A model generated the notes under the pieces. It had not been told where the DNA came from. It did not search any database and was given only the letters and a program-made list of their open reading frames with translations. Positions 1 through 5,277 of a stretch of 6,819 nucleotides of DNA are shown here, one piece after another. The stretch covers positions 1 to 6,819 of the forward strand of contig DUCW01000020.1 in NCBI GenBank assembly GCA_012959595.1, written 5' to 3'. This stretch comes from Gemmatimonadota bacterium. GTDB lineage: Bacteria; Gemmatimonadota; Gemmatimonadetes; Longimicrobiales; Gaopeijiaceae. Within the stretch, counting starts at the first letter, position 1. Each line of letters opens with the position of its first letter. Both the position numbers and the translations under genes were made by a program.

Positions 1-1
1 T

Positions 2-997
2 GGAGAAGAATACAGACCTCCATTCTATGGTCATGTGTTCATGCTTGGACTAGACGTCCATCTCATCTCTCCATTTACCACAGGATATGAAGGAACAGCA
101 ATAGAGAGCCTGTATCCCTCCAACACCGATATGTTCCGAAAAGCAAAGAAACAAGGTGCGACAACTGGATATGTACATGCGTTTCGTGGAAATGCTGACC
201 CATTGAACCAAGGTCTAGGCGGGGGTAAGGGTTTCATGGTAGATGCAATCCTGGGAACCACCGACGCAGTAGAATGGTCTCAAGCGAACAACGGCGGATT
301 CTACCCTCTCTACGCAGCGTGGAACAATGACATACGTGTTACCGCTGTGGGAGGAGAAGATGCCATTAGTAGCCTACACTGGACTGCCCTTGTGGGAGCT
401 ATGAGAACCTACATACGACCAGATGATTCCCAGAGAACGATTGGTGGGTGGCTAACCGGTTTACGTGAAGGACATGCCTTTGTAACCAACGGACCACTTC
501 TATCTTTTACTGCAAATGGAAATATCCCTGGCGAAACTGTGACTATGAGTGCTGAAGCTGGGACCCTATCGATTGCAGCAGAGATAAACTCGATCACTCC
601 ACTTACCCGAGCTTGGTTGGTGCATAACGGGGAAGACATAGCAGAAGTGCCGCTTTCTGAAAATCGCATGAGTGGTAAACTCGAGACTGAAATTCCAGTT
701 ACCAAAAGTGGTTGGATCCATTTGAGAGCGGAAGGTGTTCCGGAAGAACACTTCCCCCTAGATGCTCGTTACGCACAAGCTTTTACAAATCCAGTCTGGA
801 TCTCGGTGGACAATCAGCCCCTCCGTAACAAAGCTTCGGCTGACTATGGTGTTCAGTGGGTTGATCAATTGACAGAAATGGCCCTGGAATGGCCAGGGTG
901 GAGATCACAGGCAGAAATAGATCATGTGCTCGAGCAGTTCCAACAGGCTAGGGATATGTATGAACAACTTGGAGTTGAAGCAGAGGAAGGCAACTAA
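2..997 (+). CDS. CehA/McbA-family metallohydrolase (PHP-like), 5'-truncated
   Basis: The frame is open from the first bases of the window (it begins Gly-Glu-Glu-Tyr-Arg), so this is the C-terminal 331 residues of a longer protein. The GTG at 35 lies inside conserved sequence and has no ribosome binding site, so it is not taken as the start. Visible landmarks, numbered in the fragment, are a His-Ala-Phe at 59-61, a GEDA at 118-121 where relatives usually have a Gly-Thr-Asp metal-site motif, and the typical GHAFVTNGPLLSF segment at 157-169. A beta-rich C-terminal domain follows, with SGWIHLRA and a TNPVWISV strand at 262-269. This order matches the CehA/McbA group of PHP-superfamily hydrolases, named after carbaryl hydrolases but mostly of unknown substrate. 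The N-terminal metal-binding His residues lie outside the window, so activity cannot be judged. The next gene begins two bases after its stop, which suggests cotranscription. Confidence 0.8.
   Translation, partial: GEEYRPPFYGHVFMLGLDVHLISPFTTGYEGTAIESLYPSNTDMFRKAKKQGATTGYVHAFRGNADPLNQGLGGGKGFMVDAILGTTDAVEWSQANNGGFYPLYAAWNNDIRVTAVGGEDAISSLHWTALVGAMRTYIRPDDSQRTIGGWLTGLREGHAFVTNGPLLSFTANGNIPGETVTMSAEAGTLSIAAEINSITPLTRAWLVHNGEDIAEVPLSENRMSGKLETEIPVTKSGWIHLRAEGVPEEHFPLDARYAQAFTNPVWISVDNQPLRNKASADYGVQWVDQLTEMALEWPGWRSQAEIDHVLEQFQQARDMYEQLGVEAEEGN
983..990 (+). promoter_or_regulatory. Ribosome binding site for GTG start at 1000
   Basis: GAGGAAGG lies nine bases before a GTG at 1000-1002, inside the 3' end of the hydrolase gene. 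It is the best initiation signal for the small membrane protein gene that follows. It points to a start in a different frame from that of the long downstream ORF, which is the main argument for a frameshift at 1028-1032. Confidence 0.5.
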
Positions 998-1025
998 CAG
1001 TGGAGGGCTATACGGTTGCCTATAG

Positions 1026-1298
1026 TTGGGGGCGTTTGCTGGTCAGATTACCGCTGTCACGCTCGGCGTGTGGTTCCTTGGCTGGTGCTTTAAACTCGTC
1101 ATCAAGCGTAACTGGTTCCGTGGCCATTATACACAAGTGGTCTTTACCACCGCGCTTGCGTCACTTTTGGTCTGGTTTACAAATACCACTTTCAGCGCCC
1201 CTACTCTAGTGATTGGAGGGCTACTGGCACTGGCAATTAGGACCTCAAAGTTCTTCCTGAATCGTCCGCCCTTGGAAGATGAGGAAGAGAACGGGTAG
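1026..1298 (+). CDS. Small multi-pass membrane protein, apparently frameshifted near its start
   Basis: This frame encodes 90 residues if it starts at TTG 1026, which directly follows an in-frame TAG at 1023-1025. There are three hydrophobic stretches (about residues 4-25, 38-52 and 57-71), a basic loop after the first (KLVIKRNWFRG) and an acidic tail (LEDEEENG). It therefore looks like a small inner-membrane protein of two or three helices. I do not recognise a family. TTG 1026 has no well-placed ribosome binding site; the nearest GGAGG, at 1002-1006, is 19 bases away. A GTG at 1000 does have a good site (983-990), but it lies in another frame, which meets this one at the run of five Gs at 1028-1032. 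One extra G would give a 99-residue protein starting VEGYTVAYSWGAFAG, with a complete first helix. The gene could therefore carry a real indel, a sequencing error or an unusual TTG start. It follows the metallohydrolase closely and is probably cotranscribed with it. Confidence 0.6.
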   Translation: MGAFAGQITAVTLGVWFLGWCFKLVIKRNWFRGHYTQVVFTTALASLLVWFTNTTFSAPTLVIGGLLALAIRTSKFFLNRPPLEDEEENG

Positions 1299-1353
1299 GA
1301 GGTTTTCTAATTTCAAATTGAGCAGAAATCCCAGACCTCCAAAAATTTTCTGC
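1298..1353 (+). repeat. Inverted-repeat pairs in the gap between two small genes
   Basis: GGAGGT at 1298-1303 is complementary to ACCTCC at 1335-1340. Inside and after it, GCAGAAA at 1322-1328 is complementary to TTTCTGC at 1347-1353. The two stems would compete with each other. Neither is followed by a T-run on the plus strand, so this is not a standard terminator. It could be a weak mRNA structure or chance. Confidence 0.2.
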
Positions 1354-1384
1354 AAAAATTCAAGGCAAGTAGGGGAGGGGGACG

Positions 1385-1498
1385 GTGGCGAACCGCGACT
1401 TTAAACCATCAGCGTTCTTGGACGGCTTAAACAGCATTTGGGTTGCCTTCGTAGCCCTCGCGGTGCTGGGCCTTAGTGCCAAAATGACAAAGCTCTAA
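1385..1498 (+). CDS. 37-residue single-pass membrane protein
   Basis: A GTG start at 1385 is preceded by a very purine-rich ribosome binding site (AGGGGAGGGGG, 1371-1381, with GGAGG six bases before the start), and the frame runs to TAA at 1496-1498. The product has a polar N-terminus (VANRDFKPSAFLDGLN), one hydrophobic helix at about residues 17-32 (SIWVAFVALAVLGLSA) and a short basic end (KMTKL). That is the architecture of a small single-helix membrane protein, perhaps an accessory subunit or small regulator. I do not recognise a family. The strong binding site and clean helix argue against a chance ORF. The gene lies 86 bases after the preceding small membrane gene on the same strand and may be in the same transcript. 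It is followed by a convergent gene. Confidence 0.6.
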   Translation: MANRDFKPSAFLDGLNSIWVAFVALAVLGLSAKMTKL

Positions 1499-1515
1499 AT
1501 TACTGCACTGATAAG

Positions 1516-1583
1516 TTGGTCAGGAATGATTCGGTTAGCCAGCGACCCAATCCAACTGGATCATTCCTATCTCAGCTAACCAA
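1516..1583. repeat. Inverted repeat between convergent genes, possible bidirectional terminator
   Basis: AGGAATGAT at 1522-1530 is perfectly complementary to ATCATTCCT at 1560-1568. Inside that stem, CCAG (1539-1542) can pair with CTGG (1556-1559); outside it, TTGGT (1516-1520) is complementary to ACCAA (1579-1583). It sits between the 37-residue gene and the 3' end of the minus-strand aminotransferase, overlapping the latter's last codons. Position suggests a role in ending transcription, but there is no T-run on either side, so an intrinsic terminator is not established. Confidence 0.3.
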
Positions 1584-3080
1584 GACCTCTTCAAGAATTC
1601 GAGCCTTGGGGCCATTGACTACAGCATCCCTGATTCGATCCACTACTAGATCGACTTCCATAGAACTAATATTGAAGTGGGGAGTGAACCGCAATGAGTT
1701 TTCACCGCCATGAATCACACCAATACCATTCATACGCATATACTCTTCAAGGCTGTCAGTACCATAGGCTTTATAAGATGAGTTCAGCTCACAGGAGAAT
1801 AACAAACCTGTGCCTTGTATGTTGGTAATCTCACCATCAAAATCACGCGCTAAAGATTCCAGTTTATTCTTAAATTCTTCTCCTCGCCGTACAATATTTC
1901 CCCTGACATCCTCTGTTATCATGTCTAACACAGCAGTACCTACATCCATCGCCCGAGGAGTAGTTGTCATCGTATTGCCGTAGATTCCTTTTCGGTATAG
2001 TCCTGAGGCTCTTTCATTCATCGCTAGGATGGACATTGGATACTGACCAGCATTTAAGGCCTTTGAATAGGTCTCCATATCCGGAGCCGGCAAATTTTCG
2101 AAGCCAGGATAATCAACGATTGAGAGATTCCCAGTGGCTCGAATTCCCGCTTGAATCGAGTCAATCAAAAAAACAGAACCGTGTTCACTAGACAAAGCAT
2201 GCACCGCAGAATAAAACTGAGGGGAAATTTGCAGTCCCGGGTTGCCTTCACCCATGACTGGTTCCATGAAAACAGCTTCAATGAAAACTCCCTGTTCATC
2301 CGCTTCTGCAAAAATCTTACGCAGATGTGCTATGTCGTTCGGATCGACTGTGATTAAGTCATCACTGTTTTCAAAACTTTTTAGATATTTCTTATAGCTC
2401 TCGTGAGTCGAGTGAGAGAACTGTGCTGGCCTCCCTGTTCGACCATGAAATCCAGTCGTCAGAGAAAGTTTCTTGACCGTTTTCCCTGAATGTCGACTTC
2501 CTGGCTGCGTCATCATCTTGGCGTTCACATCTGAAATTCGGGTAGCCACTGACACAGACTCCGAACCAGAATTGACAGCTATGAAACGACTGAAAGGACA
2601 ACCGTCAGTACGATTTCTTCCGACTTCCTTTTGCAAGGCCCTCACCAAACGTAACTGACTGAAACTAGCAGTCATAACGTTACTCATAACCTGTGGACGA
2701 CTCATCGCTGTCACCACTTGCTCTGGAATATGTCCGAAACCTAACATTCCATATCCACCGCTGTCGTGCAAAACTGCACCCTTCGTAGTAATTACCCAGG
2801 GCCCATTAGCAGCCAGTGATACGTAGGGACAAATCGTATCATCTGCATAAAAATTCACCCACCCCTCTTGGATTACCTTCACTTGGTCAAGCTCATCCAA
2901 ACCCACTAGGTCTGGAAACTCCTCCATCAGTTCTTGGAATTTCTCTGAAGCACTACGAATGGCCCTGACCAAGGAGTTGTCGGTTTCAGCAAAACTTTTA
3001 ACAACCTTGTTTGACAACCCAGTGGTTACCTGGTTCCCTGGCAAGGCCCTCATCGGTTTTAGTAGTTCAATAACGTCCAT
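1572..3080 (-). CDS. Class III PLP-dependent aminotransferase
   Basis: The product is a 502-residue cytoplasmic enzyme of the class III (ornithine/acetylornithine-type) aminotransferase fold, expected to move an amino group between an amine or amino acid and a 2-oxo acid using pyridoxal phosphate. Seen in order: an SGSE phosphate-binding turn at 171-174, FHGRTG at 211-216, the cofactor Asp307 in IDSIQAG, the Schiff-base lysine candidate Lys340 in YSKAL, and a GNTMTTTP segment at 368-375 matching the Thr that contacts the partner subunit's phosphate. Asp307 is followed by Ser where most class III enzymes have Glu (DEVQ or DEIQ). The N-terminus of about 90 residues before the first core strand is long for the class. 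The ATG at 3080 is chosen over one five codons upstream because GGAGG lies seven bases before it. The substrate is not deducible: acetylornithine-, lysine- and omega-amine-specific relatives share these motifs. The gene stands alone on its strand. Confidence 0.85.
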   Translation of the reverse strand: MDVIELLKPMRALPGNQVTTGLSNKVVKSFAETDNSLVRAIRSASEKFQELMEEFPDLVGLDELDQVKVIQEGWVNFYADDTICPYVSLAANGPWVITTKGAVLHDSGGYGMLGFGHIPEQVVTAMSRPQVMSNVMTASFSQLRLVRALQKEVGRNRTDGCPFSRFIAVNSGSESVSVATRISDVNAKMMTQPGSRHSGKTVKKLSLTTGFHGRTGRPAQFSHSTHESYKKYLKSFENSDDLITVDPNDIAHLRKIFAEADEQGVFIEAVFMEPVMGEGNPGLQISPQFYSAVHALSSEHGSVFLIDSIQAGIRATGNLSIVDYPGFENLPAPDMETYSKALNAGQYPMSILAMNERASGLYRKGIYGNTMTTTPRAMDVGTAVLDMITEDVRGNIVRRGEEFKNKLESLARDFDGEITNIQGTGLLFSCELNSSYKAYGTDSLEEYMRMNGIGVIHGGENSLRFTPHFNISSMEVDLVVDRIRDAVVNGPKARILEEVLVS

Positions 3081-3086
3081 TACTGA

Positions 3087-3091
3087 CCTCC
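3087..3091 (-). promoter_or_regulatory. Ribosome binding site of the aminotransferase gene
   Basis: On the minus strand GGAGG precedes the ATG at 3078-3080 by six bases (GTCAGTA and adjacent context). An alternative in-frame ATG at 3093-3095 lies just upstream of this site and has none of its own. The site therefore fixes the protein at 502 residues starting MDVIELL. Confidence 0.75.
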
Positions 3092-3162
3092 ACATTTAAC
3101 GGCCCAACCACCTTGACGATTTCATCACAAGATGGCCAAACAATCTCGCTGTGCTGAACAGA

Positions 3163-3168
3163 TATAAT
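3163..3168 (+). promoter_or_regulatory. Candidate -10 element in the divergent intergenic region
   Basis: A perfect TATAAT lies 92 bases before the yajQ-like start, in the 180-base region between the two divergent genes. No convincing -35 hexamer sits 16-18 bases upstream (the sequence there is ACAATC), and the TTGACG at 3113-3118 is too far away. The call rests on the -10 alone. The same AT-rich stretch read on the minus strand (TATATC) could serve the aminotransferase. A run of eight Ts follows at 3221-3228. Confidence 0.3.
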
Positions 3169-3260
3169 CTATTACCTTACCAGAACAATTACCACTCATT
3201 CGATTCCCACAAATCAAGTGTTTTTTTTATTTCCCACGACCACTTAAAACAAAACCAACT

Positions 3261-3761
3261 ATGGCCTCAAAAAACTCTTTCGATGTCTCAACTGGAGTTG
3301 ACCTGCAAGAGGTTGATAATGCAGTCAACCAAGCGACCAAAGAAATACTGACTCGTTACGATTTCAAGGGAACAGACTGTTCAATACACTTTGATAGAGA
3401 TGCCGCATTCCTTCAGCTAGAGGCTGATGACGAATATCGAATGACACAAGTTATACAAATTCTCAGAGAGAAACTTTCCAGAAGAAAGGTTCCGCTGAAA
3501 AACTTGGATCCGAAATCCATTGAAACCGGTTCTTTAGGGCGGGCCAAACAAACTATTTACTTAAAACAAGGTATTGACCAAGAAATCGCTAAGAAAATGG
3601 TCAAAGCTGTGAAGGATTGCGGATTCAAGAAAGTCCAAGTGCAGATTCAAGGAGATCAACTCCGAGTAATTAGCCCATCCAGAGACGACCTCCAAAATGT
3701 TCAAGCGTTTCTAAGAGGAGAAGACTGGGGCTTAGAATTGCACTTTGGCAACTATCGGTAG
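3261..3761 (+). CDS. yajQ: YajQ-family nucleotide-binding protein
   Basis: The 166-residue product matches the YajQ (DUF520) family almost end to end: the opening SFDV (6-9), VDLQEVDNAVNQA (13-25), RYDFKGT (32-38), the second-domain SLGRAKQ and KQGID segment (about 91-106), IQGDQLRVISPSRDDLQ (129-145) and the FGNYR ending. The family has two ferredoxin-like domains and is soluble and cytoplasmic. Members have been reported to bind cyclic di-GMP and, in some species, to act with a transcription factor in virulence control; others were described as binding tRNA or GTP. The role here cannot be read beyond nucleotide binding. The ATG at 3261 gives the usual family N-terminus, but its upstream sequence (AAACAAAACCAACT) has no Shine-Dalgarno motif, unlike nearly every other gene in the window. 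It is probably monocistronic: it is divergent from the aminotransferase and separated by 174 bases and a promoter from the next operon. Confidence 0.93.
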   Translation: MASKNSFDVSTGVDLQEVDNAVNQATKEILTRYDFKGTDCSIHFDRDAAFLQLEADDEYRMTQVIQILREKLSRRKVPLKNLDPKSIETGSLGRAKQTIYLKQGIDQEIAKKMVKAVKDCGFKKVQVQIQGDQLRVISPSRDDLQNVQAFLRGEDWGLELHFGNYR

Positions 3762-3800
3762 GTGCCAATCAGTCACCCCTAGAGTTGTTCGCCAATCCAT

Positions 3801-3830
3801 TCGACAACGAAAACTATTTGACGCTATACT
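3801..3830 (+). promoter_or_regulatory. Sigma-70-type promoter for the amidohydrolase operon
   Basis: TCGACA at 3801-3806 and TATACT at 3825-3830 each match the consensus hexamers at five of six positions, with an 18-base spacer. Transcription would start near 3837, leaving a leader of about 100 bases before the ATG at 3936. An imperfect hairpin (3824-3831 with 3837-3844, including two G-U pairs) overlaps the -10 and the predicted start. This is the only promoter-like pair seen in the gap after yajQ. Confidence 0.45.
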
Positions 3831-3922
3831 CCCTACGGGTGTAGCATATCAATCCCTAAAACATACTTACTGACCATATTGCTTTATTGCTTTCGGAAAA
3901 GTAAAGAACTGACCACCTCAAT

Positions 3923-3929
3923 GAGAGGA
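3923..3929 (+). promoter_or_regulatory. Ribosome binding site of the first amidohydrolase-like gene
   Basis: GAGAGGA precedes ATG 3936 by six bases and picks that codon over in-frame ATG codons at 3879 and 3921. Starting at 3936 places a clean signal peptide at the very N-terminus. The same GAGGAACA core precedes the starts at 5270 and 6559. Confidence 0.65.
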
Positions 3930-3935
3930 ACAAAT

Positions 3936-5273
3936 ATGCTTGCAAGAGCTCTTATATTGTTTGGCCTAACCTTTCTGGTGTATTCTCCCATGGCGAGCTC
4001 TCAAGAAGTCGCTATACCAGCTTCCACCTATGCTCTAGTAAATGCTCGGGTCGTAACCAGCCCAGACAATGCGTTTGAGAATGCGACAGTAGTTATTCAC
4101 GATGGAAAGATTTCTGAGGTTGGTCCTTCAGTAAGCATTCCAATGGGTGCGATTCAAATTGATCTAACCGACCACAATGTCTATCCGGGCCTGATCGACA
4201 TTGCAAGCACGTTAGGTCTGGCAGGAAATCCAGGCAATGTCGAAAGGCCAGGAATCCAGCCATCACGAAGAGCTTCCCAAGCTTTTTCAGGAAGCACAGA
4301 AGACATCGAACAACTCCGAAAGGCAGGTATAACGACCGTAGGCTTAGCCTTTGTAGGTGGAATGATGCCTGGACGAGTAAGCGTCATGAATACGGGAAGC
4401 GGCCCATTAAACTCGGAACTATTAGGGAACAATATAAGCCTCCAGTTGGCACTCAATGGGACCAGCAGTGGCTACCCATCAACGATCATGGGAGCCATGG
4501 CATATATAGAGCAAAGCTGGGAAGACACCCGCTATGACATACGAGTACATCAGGCTTTTCAGGACAACCCTGCAACCGCACCACGCCCAAACTTTGATCC
4601 AGAACATGCGGCTCTAGTTGCAGCAGTCAATAATACCATGCCCGTATGGTTTGCCGCACAAAGTGAACGTGAGCTTTTTCGAGCTGCTGTCATGGCTGAA
4701 CGTTTAGGCCTATCCGACTACGTCTTTCTTGGCGGACAGGAAGGATTCCTAGCCGTAGATTTCTTAAGAAATCAGGGTCGTCCAGTAATCGTCTCTCTAC
4801 ACCTTCCTGACCCTGACGAGATTACAGGCAGAGCTTTCGAATACCACGTAGTTCCGATATCAGGAGAGGATGTAGTAGCCGAGCAGGCCGACGCCTTAGT
4901 CAGTGAACGTATCAAGGGTAACGCCGCTCGATTAGTGGAGGCTGGCATTACTGTGGCTCTTTCCTCACACGGAGAAAGCGATATCAGTCCAAATGAATTC
5001 TTAGACCTGGTCTCTTCCGCAATAGAAGCTGGACTTCCCCCCAGAGAAGCTTTGCGTGCTTTAACCACCACTCCAGCTGAAATACTTGGCCTAAGTGGAG
5101 CTATCGGCACTATCGAGAAAGGTAAAATGGCCAACCTTCTAGTCACTAATGGTCGCCTTTTCGATGATCAGACGCACATCCTTCAGGTTTTTGTAGAAGG
5201 AGAAAGATTCCAATATACAAGTGGCGATGATGAGCAGGACGATGAAGAACAAAAAGGAGGAACAGGACGATGA
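3936..5273 (+). CDS. Exported amidohydrolase-superfamily protein lacking the metal ligands (probable pseudoenzyme)
   Basis: The 445-residue product starts with a signal peptide (hydrophobic core about residues 4-16, likely cleavage after MASS at 19-22), so it is exported. The superfamily frame is clear. An N-terminal beta-sandwich strand pair (NARVV, then VVIHDGKISEVG at 52-63) leads to YPGLID at 83-88, and the C-terminus has the usual EALRALTTTPAEILGL and GTIEKGKMANLLV block (371-403). The key residues are missing. After PGLID comes Ile-Ala-Ser-Thr instead of the HxH pair. The region matching the middle gene's VHAHSYRADEI reads VWFAAQSERELF, and that matching NSDSGE reads SSHGESD. It probably cannot bind the usual metals and may be a structural or regulatory partner. 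The C-terminal tail is strongly acidic (DDEQDDEEQKGG). It shares an ATGA overlap with the next gene, so translation is probably coupled. Divergent catalysis with an unusual site remains possible. Confidence 0.8.
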   Translation: MLARALILFGLTFLVYSPMASSQEVAIPASTYALVNARVVTSPDNAFENATVVIHDGKISEVGPSVSIPMGAIQIDLTDHNVYPGLIDIASTLGLAGNPGNVERPGIQPSRRASQAFSGSTEDIEQLRKAGITTVGLAFVGGMMPGRVSVMNTGSGPLNSELLGNNISLQLALNGTSSGYPSTIMGAMAYIEQSWEDTRYDIRVHQAFQDNPATAPRPNFDPEHAALVAAVNNTMPVWFAAQSERELFRAAVMAERLGLSDYVFLGGQEGFLAVDFLRNQGRPVIVSLHLPDPDEITGRAFEYHVVPISGEDVVAEQADALVSERIKGNAARLVEAGITVALSSHGESDISPNEFLDLVSSAIEAGLPPREALRALTTTPAEILGLSGAIGTIEKGKMANLLVTNGRLFDDQTHILQVFVEGERFQYTSGDDEQDDEEQKGGTGR

Positions 5274-5277
5274 AGAA
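5235..5277 (+). repeat. 15-bp direct repeat across a gene junction
   Basis: CAGGACGATGAAGAA occurs perfectly at 5235-5249 and again at 5263-5277. The first copy encodes part of the acidic tail of the upstream gene, in a different frame from the second. The second contains the stop/start overlap of the junction and the first codons of the downstream gene. The copies are 28 bases apart, and the real ribosome binding site (AGGAGG, 5255-5260) lies between them. Confidence 0.75.

Noticed and set aside
35..997. GTG 35 as the real start of the first hydrolase gene
   Set aside because: The frame is open to the window edge, there is no ribosome binding site before 35, and the upstream codons continue conserved-looking sequence. 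The gene is truncated by the window.
1000..1209. 69-residue plus-strand frame from GTG 1000 as a complete independent gene
   Set aside because: After the first dozen codons its composition is Ser/Arg/Leu-rich shadow sequence, while the overlapping frame gives a coherent membrane protein. Only its start region is considered relevant, as the likely true start before a frameshift.
1964..2357. Overlapping plus-strand frames of 68-75 residues opposite the aminotransferase
   Set aside because: They are antisense shadows without initiation signals or domain-like sequence.
3081..3095. Earlier ATG (3095) for the aminotransferase
   Set aside because: It lies upstream of the GGAGG that serves ATG 3080 and has no binding site of its own.
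3221..3228. T8 run as an intrinsic terminator
   Set aside because: No GC-rich hairpin precedes it and no plus-strand gene ends upstream; it lies in the leader of the yajQ-like gene.
3762..3785. Weak dyad after yajQ as a terminator
   Set aside because: The matching arms (TAGGTG and CACCCCTA) need a two-base bulge, and no T-run follows.
3818..3823. TTGACG as the -35 of the amidohydrolase operon
   Set aside because: It lies one base before TATACT, and no good -10 is found 16-18 bases downstream; TCGACA at 3801 has the right spacing.
3879..3935. Earlier ATG codons (3879, 3921) for the first amidohydrolase-like gene
   Set aside because: They would place charged residues (RKSKE) before the signal peptide and have no good ribosome binding site; ATG 3936 has one.
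4772..5146. 124-residue minus-strand frame opposite the first amidohydrolase-like gene
   Set aside because: Its composition follows the complementary frame, it has no binding site or recognisable motif, and the plus strand there encodes a clear family member.
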